Source: an uncultured Prevotellaceae bacterium
GTDB taxonomy: Bacteria; Bacteroidota; Bacteroidia; Bacteroidales; Bacteroidaceae
Assembly (NCBI GenBank): GCA_900315105.1
Contig: OMXX01000045.1
Coordinates: 1-29,283, forward strand
Length of the DNA: 29,283 nucleotides
Reading direction: 5' to 3'
In this document: piece by piece, positions 7,603-16,718 of the stretch
How positions within the stretch are numbered: position 1 is the stretch's first letter
Layout of the letters: each line of letters opens with the position of its first letter
Notes under the pieces: generated by a model
The model's database searches: none
What the model saw: the letters and a program-made list of their open reading frames with translations, nothing else
What the model was told of the DNA's origin: nothing
Translations under genes and position numbers: made by a program

Positions 7603-8637
7603 TTACCCTCCAACAAGATGGCGTTTTTTATTATTCGCCTTCATTCCTATGACAAAAAACTTTAAGAGAGAGAAAAGTTTGTATTTTAATGCATAATAAA
7701 ATAGCCGATATCTGATAGGCATTTTATATATAGGGTAAGCCCTCAAAACAACTAATATAGAATCATTGTTTACTGATTCCTTAATTAAATCAATATTTTT
7801 GTTTTTAGCTAAGGCTAATACATGAGTTCTCAAATAAAATAACCTGGTTCTATTCAATCTTAAAGCAAACGCTTCTTTATCTTCAAACCACACCCTATAT
7901 TTTTCTAAATACTCTGCCATTTCACATAGTCTGACATATCTGTCTGGTCGATATTTATGACTCAGCGAGGTATCATTAAAACAATAGTGATACATACGGT
8001 CACTCGTAGTCCTGATAGATGTTGTCACATGCAGGAAATCAAGGTTCCAAATCAAATCTTCTGATATAATTTGGCGTTCAGAAACAAATTTCAGATTATT
8101 CTTTTTGATGGTATCTAACTTATATAACACCTTCGCAGCAGACACTTGAAACTTTACATCACTCTGATAATCTGGTTCAGCACCTATCATGTCAAGCATG
8201 ACCCTGTCAAGCGCCACTCTTCCTTTGTATATGCCATCAGGATATGCCACAGCATGAAAATCTGGATAGTCATCCGTATTGAACTCATAATAAACAGCAT
8301 CAAGTCCATCCGTTGACGCATAGTTATATAGCTTTTCAAAAGTATTTAAATCAAGATAGTCATCAGAATCAGGGAAAGTTACGTACTCTCCCTTGGCAGC
8401 TTCTATACCTGTGTTTCGGGCGAATCCTAATCCCTCATTCACAGGTTTATGAATCACGCTTACACGACCATCCATCTTCGCCCACTCATCGCAGAGCGCG
8501 GCACTCCCATCAGGTGACTTATCATCCACCAATATTATTTCGATGTCATGCAAAGTCTGATTTACCAGACTCTCCATGCATCGGTTCAGATATTTCTCAA
8601 CGTTGTAAACAGGTACAACGACACTGATTTTTATCAT
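7603..8637 (-). CDS. GT2-family glycosyltransferase (GT-A fold)
   Basis: A 344-aa inverting glycosyltransferase. The start is MIKISVVVPVYNVEKYL. The donor-binding DD is at 38..39 (ILVDDKSPDGS), NEGLGFARNTGIEAAKGEY at 68..86, and the metal-binding DSDD at 90..93. The region after about 210 is the variable acceptor-side half. A basic C-terminus may touch the membrane. It lies 9 bp downstream of the sulfatase-fold gene. It probably adds one sugar of the repeat unit; specificity is not readable. Confidence 0.93.
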   Translation of the reverse strand: MIKISVVVPVYNVEKYLNRCMESLVNQTLHDIEIILVDDKSPDGSAALCDEWAKMDGRVSVIHKPVNEGLGFARNTGIEAAKGEYVTFPDSDDYLDLNTFEKLYNYASTDGLDAVYYEFNTDDYPDFHAVAYPDGIYKGRVALDRVMLDMIGAEPDYQSDVKFQVSAAKVLYKLDTIKKNNLKFVSERQIISEDLIWNLDFLHVTTSIRTTSDRMYHYCFNDTSLSHKYRPDRYVRLCEMAEYLEKYRVWFEDKEAFALRLNRTRLFYLRTHVLALAKNKNIDLIKESVNNDSILVVLRAYPIYKMPIRYRLFYYALKYKLFSLLKFFVIGMKANNKKRHLVGG

Positions 8638-8646
8638 AATTCTTAA

Positions 8647-9849
8647 TTACAAATGAAGTGCATGCTTCACCTTAACTCCTAAATTCCAAATTTTCACAAA
8701 ACTTCGCTCCTTAAAGCTGCCCTCCCGCCATATCTTTTCTTTCTCAGCTTTCAACAGTTTATAAGCTTCCATTGCCTCATCAAAATATGGATAGAAATAT
8801 TGTTCAATTGAAAATATATATTTCTTTCTGTCCACATCATAAAAGAGTTCCTCCAAAATGTTATATTCTTCCCTCGGGTCCCACTCCAAGTCATATAGTT
8901 CTTCGCACTTGTCGGCAGCCCTATAGATATATTTAAACCTTTCAGCAGTTAAAGAAATTTTACGCCCAGTCTGGGCATAATATTTAGTGTCTGATATCAC
9001 GAATGACCTTTGAGGTATCACATGGTTGAAGATAATATCAGGCAAGTCCACGTTAGAAGAAATAGTCTTTACCTCCTCTATTCCATTGATTCGTGGTGTT
9101 ATTAGTGGAATCCTTATAGCTGGCTCATACACATCAAAACCATATCCCAATTTATGCTTATGCATGTTCATATGGCCATGATCAGAAGTCAGCACAATGT
9201 TTTCATCGCCCACCAATCGTCTGACCTCTCCGACAATTTCATCAAACACATCCATATCGTCCTGATAGGAACGTCGGCCTTTTAAAATATGCGGCAGATG
9301 CATCCATACAAACTGAGACTTGGAGTAATCGATGCTGTGTAGCGTATCATAGATTTGACCCTTCGTTTGTGCAAGCAATTCTTCATTGCGCTTCAGTTTC
9401 TCATCGCCAAGTTTATGAGGAGCTGTAGCCTGAGCTATATCCAAGTTGTGAAAACAAGTTTTTTCTTCATCTCCAAACTCCCTGACAAACCGCCAAGCCA
9501 TATGAATCCACGTCTTATCCCATATCATGTGACATTCATAGCCTTCCTGCTGAAATCTGTCAAATATACTTGGAAATTCTGATGGAGAAACCTTCACATA
9601 ATGCATTCTGCTCGTAAACTCGTAAGGATAGCGTCCTGTCAGCATAGCACTCATCGACATGGATGTAGAAGGAGCTGCAGTATAGTGCCGTAGGAATACC
9701 GTGCCTTTTTTTGCTAGATCATCTATATTGGGTGTTTTACCTTTCCAATATTTACCGCCTCCATAGCACGGTAGAGCCTCTATAGACATACAGTCTTTTG
9801 AGATAAGGAAAACAATATTATTTTTTGCTTTCATATTATGATGTATCAT
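8647..9849 (-). CDS. Alkaline-phosphatase/sulfatase-fold protein with a Thr nucleophile position
   Basis: A 400-aa protein of the sulfatase/phosphopentomutase superfamily. Seen are a metal Asp (D19 in FLISKDCMS), TPNIDDLAKKGTVFLRHYT, the nucleophile loop APSTSMSMSAMLTGRYP (59..75) and the TSDHGH metal motif with Asp223 and His224. In sulfatases the loop reads C-x-P-S-R. Here Thr62 takes the Cys position and Pro/Arg are missing, so a formylglycine sulfatase is unlikely. Thr is the nucleophile in phosphoethanolamine and phosphoglycerol transferases and in phosphodiesterases. No signal peptide or membrane helix is visible, so it appears cytoplasmic. It may transfer or hydrolyse a phospho (or phosphono) group on the polysaccharide precursor; that is inference. 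Residue 6 (9834) is an alternative start. Confidence 0.8.
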   Translation of the reverse strand: MIHHNMKAKNNIVFLISKDCMSIEALPCYGGGKYWKGKTPNIDDLAKKGTVFLRHYTAAPSTSMSMSAMLTGRYPYEFTSRMHYVKVSPSEFPSIFDRFQQEGYECHMIWDKTWIHMAWRFVREFGDEEKTCFHNLDIAQATAPHKLGDEKLKRNEELLAQTKGQIYDTLHSIDYSKSQFVWMHLPHILKGRRSYQDDMDVFDEIVGEVRRLVGDENIVLTSDHGHMNMHKHKLGYGFDVYEPAIRIPLITPRINGIEEVKTISSNVDLPDIIFNHVIPQRSFVISDTKYYAQTGRKISLTAERFKYIYRAADKCEELYDLEWDPREEYNILEELFYDVDRKKYIFSIEQYFYPYFDEAMEAYKLLKAEKEKIWREGSFKERSFVKIWNLGVKVKHALHL

Positions 9850-9864
9850 TACTTTCCCAATAAT

Positions 9865-10902
9865 TTAATCAATGGTCACAAACAATTGATGAAATTTATC
9901 GATTCTAAAATTTAAAGAATGATAGTAAGAAGAGTTCTGCATTTTGGATAACAATTTACCGTTTTGAGATAATTTTTTAATTGCTCCATTATAATCATCC
10001 AACGTTTTACAAAAGAAGGTGTTTTCTTCTGTACAATAATTTCTTATAGATCCCACATCTGAACAAATCATGGCTAGACTCATTCCCAATGAAGTTACAA
10101 TGACATTACTACCTATCGTATCTTTCATAATGTTTAGCGATACGTCAGATTGCCTCATATAATTTTTTAAGAGGGGTTCTTCAACAAATGGGATTAGTTG
10201 AACGTTGGCAAATTTAAAAATAGAGCTATAATCATTATACCCTTGGCATATTCTAAACAAAACAGATGGATTATCTTTTACTACTTTTACTAACATATCA
10301 ATGTCTCTCATTTGATTACCCTGAACGATAACAGTCAATACATCATTTTCCCTTTGTATTTTTTCAATATAATAATCATCTAATGGGTGAAACAAAGTAA
10401 TTATGCGATTCTGTGGTATATTTCGCGACAGATAGTATTCTGAAAGAGAGCTACCTAATGTAATTATTTTTTCTATTGGCTCTAACCATTTATAAAGGGT
10501 CTTGTCATTGAACATCTTATTCAGCTTTTCTGGAACTAGATGTGACATTCCATAAATTCTTATTTTTGGTATATTTGCTTTAATTGTTCTTGCAGCTAAA
10601 TAATAATCTACTTGATTATCTAAATACTCCATCAGAATAATTTGATCATTTGCAGTGACCTGTGACATTAAAAGTCTTGTAGCTATTTTAATTTTTTTTC
10701 TTTGTCGGATTTTTCTAATAAACACATTTATTTTTATCATATATCCGTATTTTGCAGGTAAAAAATGAATTAATGGCGTTCTATCTACATATATACATTT
10801 ATAAATATGAGGATACATCGTTTGTAATAATCTGCAAAAATAAGATATTCCAGCATGATTATTCTCTGTGTTACCATAATTCTGTGATACCAAGTATTTC
10901 AT
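9865..10902 (-). CDS. Probable GT-B-fold glycosyltransferase
   Basis: A 345-aa protein with no strong named motif. Its layout fits a GT4-like glycosyltransferase: an N-terminal half with MKYLVSQNYGNTENNHAGISYF, a linker near IITLGSSLSEYYLSRN, then a donor-like half with LIPFVEEPLLKNYMRQSDVS, NVIVTSLGMSLAMICSDVGS and EENTFFCKTLDDYNGAIKKL. It resembles the end of GT4 proteins where an updated C-terminal helix follows the sugar-nucleotide site. It is AT-rich like the polymerase and flippase genes upstream. Assignment rests on fold-like pattern and context, so it is tentative. Confidence 0.6.
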   Translation of the reverse strand: MKYLVSQNYGNTENNHAGISYFCRLLQTMYPHIYKCIYVDRTPLIHFLPAKYGYMIKINVFIRKIRQRKKIKIATRLLMSQVTANDQIILMEYLDNQVDYYLAARTIKANIPKIRIYGMSHLVPEKLNKMFNDKTLYKWLEPIEKIITLGSSLSEYYLSRNIPQNRIITLFHPLDDYYIEKIQRENDVLTVIVQGNQMRDIDMLVKVVKDNPSVLFRICQGYNDYSSIFKFANVQLIPFVEEPLLKNYMRQSDVSLNIMKDTIGSNVIVTSLGMSLAMICSDVGSIRNYCTEENTFFCKTLDDYNGAIKKLSQNGKLLSKMQNSSYYHSLNFRIDKFHQLFVTID

Positions 10903-10955
10903 ATAACATACAAAGTTAATGAGGTTGATTCTTATGCTCTAACGAAAAGGTCATA

Positions 10956-12134
10956 TTATATATTTGTTGCATCCCACAAAAAAGAAGTTTTTGTAGGCGA
11001 TGGGAAGAATAAGTATTTTAAGTATTCATACAAAAAGAAAACAAGAAATACAGATATAATTTTGTGTGGTGTTGTGTTAAGAACTTTTTTGTGATAATAA
11101 AGAACTAATGATATTGGAAGAAACCAAAAATGTTCCAAATTTCCCCCCATTCTATTCATCAATTCCAATTTCCTAAAAGAAATCATAAAGAGAGTTCCAA
11201 AAACATATACATTATATATTGTAATTGCTTCTTGTTGATTTTTAAAATATTTTAGTGCTTTAGCACCTAAATAGAATAAAGATGCATGACCAAATATCTC
11301 AAATAATTGTACTATTGTATTTCTTGTATATAAATCATCATATCCTGAAGCACTAAACCATCTGTGAGAATTTTCAACATATGTTTGCATGACTTCGTCA
11401 TCTCCTGCCATTATTTTCAAAAATGGATTGAGAATAGAAAAATCAAATATATTGGGAATAACATAGGCTGATAACACAAGCATAGGAATACTTATTATCG
11501 TGGGAATATGTTTTCGGATAAAAAAGAAAGAAATAACAAAAACAAATACTAGTATAACATTAGCCTTATGAATGCCCCAAATTATGAAAAACACAAAAAT
11601 GCAAATAACGCATTTCAATAAATTGTTTTTATTAAATATAAACTTATTTGAATTATAAGTGATATCAAATAATGAATACAAAAAGAGAAATACAAAGCTG
11701 AAACCAAAAGATTGACGAATCTGGTATTCATTAAAATAAAGCATTGCAATTAAAAATGCTGGAAAAATATACTTAGAATATCTAGCATATCTTGAAAGAA
11801 AAATAACAGAACAAATGATAAATACAGCAGAATAAAAGAAATAAGCCCCATAAGCATTAACTCCGATTTCCGATAGCAAATCGTTAAACAATGTAAAGAC
11901 TGGTGTATAATGACCATCTTTAAAACCATGATTAAAAATGTCGACATAGTGCATATAATCATTGCCCCGCTTATATCTTGACCCTAAAATTAATGTGTAG
12001 GTAATAACAGGAAAAAGGATATTTCTATAGTAATTGTATTTCCATCTTATTTTATATCCACTATAGATAAAAACTAATAATAGAAATAAATTAAGCACCA
12101 AATATATAATATCAATATTCAGAATTGCTTTCAT
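10956..12134 (-). CDS. EpsG/Wzy-like repeat-unit polymerase
   Basis: A 392-aa integral membrane protein with about ten or more hydrophobic segments. It has the EpsG-family signature near the second membrane segment, LILGSRYKRGNDYMHYVDIF, where Arg, Gly-x-Asp-Tyr and Tyr are typical. It would polymerise lipid-linked repeat units on the periplasmic side, together with the Wzx flippase and the Wzc/Wza exporters encoded in the same operon. Very AT-rich. No other polymerase candidate is in the window. Confidence 0.85.
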   Translation of the reverse strand: MKAILNIDIIYLVLNLFLLLVFIYSGYKIRWKYNYYRNILFPVITYTLILGSRYKRGNDYMHYVDIFNHGFKDGHYTPVFTLFNDLLSEIGVNAYGAYFFYSAVFIICSVIFLSRYARYSKYIFPAFLIAMLYFNEYQIRQSFGFSFVFLFLYSLFDITYNSNKFIFNKNNLLKCVICIFVFFIIWGIHKANVILVFVFVISFFFIRKHIPTIISIPMLVLSAYVIPNIFDFSILNPFLKIMAGDDEVMQTYVENSHRWFSASGYDDLYTRNTIVQLFEIFGHASLFYLGAKALKYFKNQQEAITIYNVYVFGTLFMISFRKLELMNRMGGNLEHFWFLPISLVLYYHKKVLNTTPHKIISVFLVFFLYEYLKYLFFPSPTKTSFLWDATNI

Positions 12135-12405
12135 AAGAATAATAAATCTTGCCTTTAATTTTAATTTATTGCTGTCCGATAAAAATCGGAATTGATTAAT
12201 ATTCGTTTAAAAGCGCCTTTAAACAGGCAAATTTAGTTCTCATCTCAAAAAGTACCCCCTACTACATAGGAAAATGTTCTAATTGTCGCGTGTTCTGACA
12301 CGCTTCACATCTCACTCGCTGTTGTTCTAACAGGTTCCTGTCGAGTTTCGGACAGTTGAGCAGCGTAATTAAGCCGATATATGTAGCCAAAGTTAACTTG
12401 ATTAA

Positions 12406-13611
12406 CTATTTATTTCCGGAAAACAGAAATGTCAATTTAGGGAAGATTTTTCTTGCTATCATTAAAACACAAATACACACAAATGCAGAAATGAATGGTG
12501 TTATTACATAACAAAATCCATCTTCAATCCCAGAGACACCAGGAATCAATAGATGTAAAACTCCGTTTGTCCGTTCAAAAGGCCTACCTAATATTGGTAT
12601 TTTAAGAGCATGAAAAGCATATATGAAGAAACAACATTGCACCAAGAACTTATTTGGTTTAATATTCCATTTTCTTATACACCAAGAACCTATGATAAAC
12701 GCGGTAAACACACCACTGCATACAAATAAAGGATATACATTTTGACCAATTACAGTGTTACATCCATCATAGATAGTTGTGATGATGAACAATATGATAC
12801 TTAAAGGGATAAACAGAAACTTGTATTGACATGCGAAAGATACCATGCTAAGCTCATTCAAGGCAAAATAAGCACCAGTAGAAAAAAAGAAGAATGCAGT
12901 TATATTAAAACCAGGTGTTAATATCCAGATTCTTGAGACATAAGCTATGAAGAGAAAAAGGACGAAGCATATCTTAAAATATTTGATAGCATAGTATATG
13001 GGGGGGGTAAGTAACGTAACTACTATCAGATCTCTAAGAAACCAAAGTGGTAGATCATAGGGACCTGTCATTCGCAAATGTTCTCCTAGCCAATTTACCC
13101 TTGTTGTTCCCCATTCATTACAATCGTAGAAAATATGCCAGCTTTTCTCTTTTATTAACTGTGTAATCCCTTCAGCAGGTTTGTCATAGAGAATCACACC
13201 GCCAAGCATAGTTAACAAAAGCAACAAAAAAGGCAGTAGATTCCACATTATATAGGGTATAAACAAAGTCCTAATACGGGCTTTAATCTTCCTTCTATAT
13301 GTATTCCAAGACCACTTGTTGAAATTATAATTAAAAAACAAGAAGCCTGAAATTAAATAGAATGTGGGTACAGCAATGTGGCTTAATACATGTGACCCCA
13401 CAATTTGCGTCATGTTATAGATTCCACGGCCAGAAAAGAGATTAAAATCAGCATCTATGAGATTTATAACTTGGGGATTCATATGTATGAAAATCACCAT
13501 TATAGCTAATGGAAACCTTAAAAGATCAATAGTAGATGACAGCAATTCTTTTAATTCTTTTTGGTCAGTAGATAATTCAATTATTTTTTGATGGAGTGAT
13601 GCTTTTTCCAT
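12406..13611 (-). CDS. Acyltransferase family 3 membrane protein (probable O-acetyltransferase)
   Basis: A 401-aa protein with about ten hydrophobic segments. It fits the acyltransferase_3 family: LLRFPLAIMVIFIHMNP with the conserved His43, HIAVPTFYLISGFLFF (79..93), an Arg/Lys-rich loop (RRKIKARIRTLFIPY) and LPLWFLRDL (187..195). It would O-acetylate, or otherwise O-acylate, a sugar of the repeat unit. Codons 202 to 204 (Thr-Pro-Pro) are written with eight consecutive C (G8 on the plus strand, 13000..13007) in an otherwise AT-rich gene. Slippage there would cut the protein in half. The frame is intact in this sequence. Confidence 0.9.
   Translation of the reverse strand: MEKASLHQKIIELSTDQKELKELLSSTIDLLRFPLAIMVIFIHMNPQVINLIDADFNLFSGRGIYNMTQIVGSHVLSHIAVPTFYLISGFLFFNYNFNKWSWNTYRRKIKARIRTLFIPYIMWNLLPFLLLLLTMLGGVILYDKPAEGITQLIKEKSWHIFYDCNEWGTTRVNWLGEHLRMTGPYDLPLWFLRDLIVVTLLTPPIYYAIKYFKICFVLFLFIAYVSRIWILTPGFNITAFFFFSTGAYFALNELSMVSFACQYKFLFIPLSIILFIITTIYDGCNTVIGQNVYPLFVCSGVFTAFIIGSWCIRKWNIKPNKFLVQCCFFIYAFHALKIPILGRPFERTNGVLHLLIPGVSGIEDGFCYVITPFISAFVCICVLMIARKIFPKLTFLFSGNK
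13000..13007 (-). repeat. C8 homopolymer inside the acyltransferase gene
   Basis: Eight consecutive C on the coding strand in codons 202 to 204. C/G tracts of about this length are common slipped-strand phase-variation sites in surface-structure genes of other bacteria. No other run of eight G or C was noticed in the window. Confidence 0.6.
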
Positions 13612-13750
13612 ATTTAGTACGTTTATCGCATTAATTTATCACTCACGTCATCTCATCGATTAGTTTCCGACGCTATTCAGACGAACGCAAATAATAGTCA
13701 TTGCTTCTTGAAATTTTTAATCTTCTATTTTTTATGGACTTTACAATAAT

Positions 13751-15193
13751 TTAGAATCTATTTTTCTTTCTTATCAAATCTAACATCATATATAAAGAAC
13801 CAGTTTTACATATTTTGTTAGTTAATAGATATAATAATGTATATGTAATTAGTCCAGCTACAATTTGTAAATAACAATTTTCAATATTAGAGATTAATAA
13901 AAACGGTGGAAAAATAGATATACATCCAATAATCCAAACTTTACCAAAGTCAAATAATTGTTTTTTATATGATAATCCGATTAACATTTTTGTATATTTT
14001 GAATTTAAAATAGTAGCAACAAACTCATAAATAACTTGTCCTATACAAATACCCCAAATCCCTCCTAATATTGATAAAAATAAAATTAGGAACGCTATTG
14101 TCTTTTTCAGGATTTCCAATTTTAATGCCAAATCACTTCTTCCATATACAAAAAGAAGATTTAAATTGATTGCACTAATATGTTTTACCATTACTCCAAG
14201 ACTCAAAAGCTGCAAATAAGGAACAACATCAACCCATTTTTCTGTTAACATAATAAGTATAAGTGGTTTTGAAATTAAAATTAATGAAAACATAACTGGG
14301 AAAATAATGAATGATGATGACTCTATATATATTCGATAAACCCTATTTATGTGATCTTTGTCCTCTCTAATTGAAGCAAATATTGGAAAAGATACTCTCA
14401 TAAATAGTTCTCTTAATGCTTGCGATGGCAAATCTGAATATTGACGGGCTCTAGTATAATAACCCAAAACCGATATAGGAAAAAATTTTCCTATGATTAA
14501 TGGATAAGAATTGTCATAGACCCGTCCAATAAAATTGGCCAATAACAACTTGTATCCAAATGAAAATAAATCTTTAAATGATTTTCGAGAAAAGGAAAAT
14601 GAAGGTTTCCATTTTGATAAAAAATTCAATAACAGCGTTTTACATATATTCATAATAATCTGTTGAAAAACTAAAGCCCAAACACCATAACCAACATATG
14701 CTAAATAAATTCCTATACCGCCAGAAGTAAAAGCGGCAATAATAGACGAAATAGATATTATTTTAAAATCCACATCTATTGTTAGACGTGTTATTTGAAT
14801 AGAAGAGAATGGGGAAATTATTAGAATTATAGTAAGAAATCTTAATAAATTTGTAATTTCAGGATTACAATAGAAATTTGCTATTAAAGGTGCTGATAAA
14901 AATATTATAACATACAATATAATGGAAATTACTAAATTGTATAAGAATGCTGTATTGAAATCATCATTTGTTCGATTTTTCTTTTGAATTAACGCTGTCG
15001 CCAGACCACCATCAATGAACAAATTAGAGAATGATATAAAAACAAGAAGAACTCCAACTACGCCATAATCTGAGGGAAATAGTAACCTTGCCATAACTAT
15101 TCCCACGAGGAACTGTATAATTTCATATGAGAATTTTTCTATTCCACTCCAGATAAGACCTCTGATCGTTTTTGTCTTTATAGTATTACTCAT
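13751..15193 (-). CDS. Wzx-type polysaccharide flippase
   Basis: A 480-aa polytopic membrane protein with 12 or more predicted helices. It belongs to the polysaccharide-synthase branch of the MOP exporters. The N-terminus KTIRGLIWSGIEKFSYEIIQ followed by MARLLFPSDYGVVGVLLVF and GLATALIQKKNRTNDDFNTAF is typical of WzxC-like proteins. It would flip undecaprenyl-linked repeat units to the periplasm for the Wzy-like polymerase. AT-rich, like its neighbours. The insertion-sequence remnant lies just upstream (15250..15884), so the gene is now about 700 bp from the LicD-like gene. Confidence 0.93.
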   Translation of the reverse strand: MSNTIKTKTIRGLIWSGIEKFSYEIIQFLVGIVMARLLFPSDYGVVGVLLVFISFSNLFIDGGLATALIQKKNRTNDDFNTAFLYNLVISIILYVIIFLSAPLIANFYCNPEITNLLRFLTIILIISPFSSIQITRLTIDVDFKIISISSIIAAFTSGGIGIYLAYVGYGVWALVFQQIIMNICKTLLLNFLSKWKPSFSFSRKSFKDLFSFGYKLLLANFIGRVYDNSYPLIIGKFFPISVLGYYTRARQYSDLPSQALRELFMRVSFPIFASIREDKDHINRVYRIYIESSSFIIFPVMFSLILISKPLILIMLTEKWVDVVPYLQLLSLGVMVKHISAINLNLLFVYGRSDLALKLEILKKTIAFLILFLSILGGIWGICIGQVIYEFVATILNSKYTKMLIGLSYKKQLFDFGKVWIIGCISIFPPFLLISNIENCYLQIVAGLITYTLLYLLTNKICKTGSLYMMLDLIRKKNRF

Positions 15194-15249
15194 CGTAGAG
15201 GAAATTAGAAATATATTCTATTAGAATATTGTCTCATAAGCATTTAAAG

Positions 15250-15884
15250 GTAAACTGTCAATTTTGACGTCCAGGCATTAAAAACACCTTTGACTATATG
15301 TCGAGACTGCTCGCGCTCGAAAGTGTCTAAGCAAGCTTACACTTTACTCGCTTACTCGCAGATTTGAAGAATTCCTTATATCTTTTTCTTCAGTTTATCA
15401 ATTAACTACTGTAGTTTTCTATTATCTTCAGTAATGTCTTTAACCTGCTGAGTGAGTACCTCTATTGTTTTCAAAAGTCTCTGGGTATGTTCCGATTCTT
15501 CCCTGTATTCTTCTCTCAAAGATCTCAACAACTCCTTCAGAGCCTCATTTTCCTTCTTGCTCTCCTCATCACGTTTCTCAAGGAAATGAATCATTGAAAT
15601 CAGCTGGTCTTTTTCCATAGATTTAGAATCCCTTATAAGGGATGGCTATAATGCAGGGTTAAAGAACAAAACTCTCATAATCTTTATTGTATACCATTAA
15701 ACTTTGTTGAATGAAGGCTGCATCTCAGGATAGTTTAAATAAATTTGACTCTCCATTCGTTTTGCACTTCATTTGTCTCTCATTCTTTGAACGAGCGCTC
15801 ATCGTTTCTTTAGTCCGCTTCGCTCGTCGAAGAAAGGTATCATTTTCCCACTTCATACACAAGACGTCAAAATTGACAGTTTAC
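15250..15884. mobile_element. Decayed insertion sequence with inverted ends and 9-bp target duplication
   Basis: The ends are 22-bp perfect inverted repeats beginning GTAAACTGTCAATTTTGACG (15250..15271 and 15863..15884). They are flanked by the direct repeat CATTTAAAG (15241..15249 and 15885..15893), which shows a real transposition. The 635-bp body is too short for a full transposase and holds only a broken coiled-coil reading frame. The GTAA-type end and the coiled-coil fragment suggest an IS66-like relative; that family normally makes 8-bp duplications, so the assignment is tentative. The rest of the 705-bp gap between wzx and the licD-like gene holds no gene. Confidence 0.8.
15406..15618 (-). 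pseudogene. N-terminal fragment of a transposase (coiled coil)
   Basis: A 70-codon frame, MEKDQLISMIHFLEKRDEES onward, is almost entirely charged coiled coil with leucine heptads. It resembles the zipper region at the start of IS66 TnpC-type transposases. After the TAG stop the same frame continues LIDKLKKKI before another stop. This looks like a longer protein broken by point mutations, for example a Gln codon turned into TAG. It lies fully inside the insertion-sequence remnant. It could instead be an independent small protein, but the context argues against that. Confidence 0.55.
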
Positions 15885-15898
15885 CATTTAAAGGCATT

Positions 15899-16639
15899 TT
15901 ATATTAGGCCTTTACTCTTTAAGTCAACAAAACTATCATAGTCATAGCTTTGAGAATAAAAGTAATTTATATCATCTATAAAAACATGCTCATTGGGCTT
16001 AGATTTATACCCTGGTATTGGAGTCATAAAATCTTCGCCGTATAGTATTTTAAGTTGTTCTATTTCTCCATTTGGAACTTTGGTACGAACACCCTTAAAA
16101 TCAACTTCCCTTATACCGTTAAAAGGGAAGTCAACGCGTTTAGTCAAATATTTGTTGTTCCTTATTGCTTCTTCCCAATTTCCATTTAATGCGTCAGGTG
16201 TATAACCCTCAAATCTTTTCCCTGTATTATCCATTTTAAATGAATAGATATCAACTTTCACATTACAATAATTGAAAGTAACATGATAACCGCGAAAATC
16301 TTTATCGACGATTGAATCATCAAATTTAAAACCTTTACTTATCAGTTCGTCAATAAATTCCATTGTTATATCAGTATAGAACATACCTATATCAAGATCG
16401 TTATCACCTTTAATAAATCCTTTTTCACGATAACAACCTAATAGGGTCCCCCAGGTTAACCAATAATCAATGTTTCGTTTAGAGGTCAACTCATTAAATA
16501 TTTCCAAAATACGAGGGCCGTATTTGTTTAAATCATGATACATCAATAATTTAAGATAATTAGTGAACTCTTCCTCTTTTCTGAAATGTTTATAAAATTG
16601 GATTTTTAAACGTGTTAATGAAGAATATTTGTATTTCAT
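15899..16639 (-). CDS. LicD-family phospho/phosphonotransferase
   Basis: A 246-aa LicD/Fukutin-type nucleotidyltransferase-fold protein. The signature WLTWGTLLGCYREKGFIKGD (60..79) is followed by DNDLDI (79..84), whose acidic residues bind metal, and then KVDIYSF. LicD proteins transfer phosphocholine or similar groups from CDP carriers to a glycan. Here the gene lies directly downstream of a phosphonate biosynthesis set that includes LicC-like and TagD-like nucleotidyltransferase domains. The likely donor is therefore a CMP-activated phosphonate such as CMP-HEP, and the acceptor the capsular repeat unit. The substrate is inference; the family call is secure. AT-rich. Confidence 0.88.
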   Translation of the reverse strand: MKYKYSSLTRLKIQFYKHFRKEEEFTNYLKLLMYHDLNKYGPRILEIFNELTSKRNIDYWLTWGTLLGCYREKGFIKGDNDLDIGMFYTDITMEFIDELISKGFKFDDSIVDKDFRGYHVTFNYCNVKVDIYSFKMDNTGKRFEGYTPDALNGNWEEAIRNNKYLTKRVDFPFNGIREVDFKGVRTKVPNGEIEQLKILYGEDFMTPIPGYKSKPNEHVFIDDINYFYSQSYDYDSFVDLKSKGLI

Positions 16640-16718
16640 ATCGATAAAATGTAAGTAAGCGGCAACTTTAGACCCGATACAACCAATTTGAGAGTTGGCT
16701 CAAGCCAAACATAGAAGG

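Noticed and set aside
8647..9849. Canonical polysaccharide sulfatase
   Set aside because: The C/S-x-P-x-R maturation motif is missing (Thr62, no Pro or Arg) and there is no signal peptide.
12172..12355. CTGTCCGA inverted pair in the gap between the polymerase and acyltransferase genes, with small hairpins between
   Set aside because: Only 8 bp match, there is no target duplication and no coding remnant; it may be insertion debris but cannot be supported.
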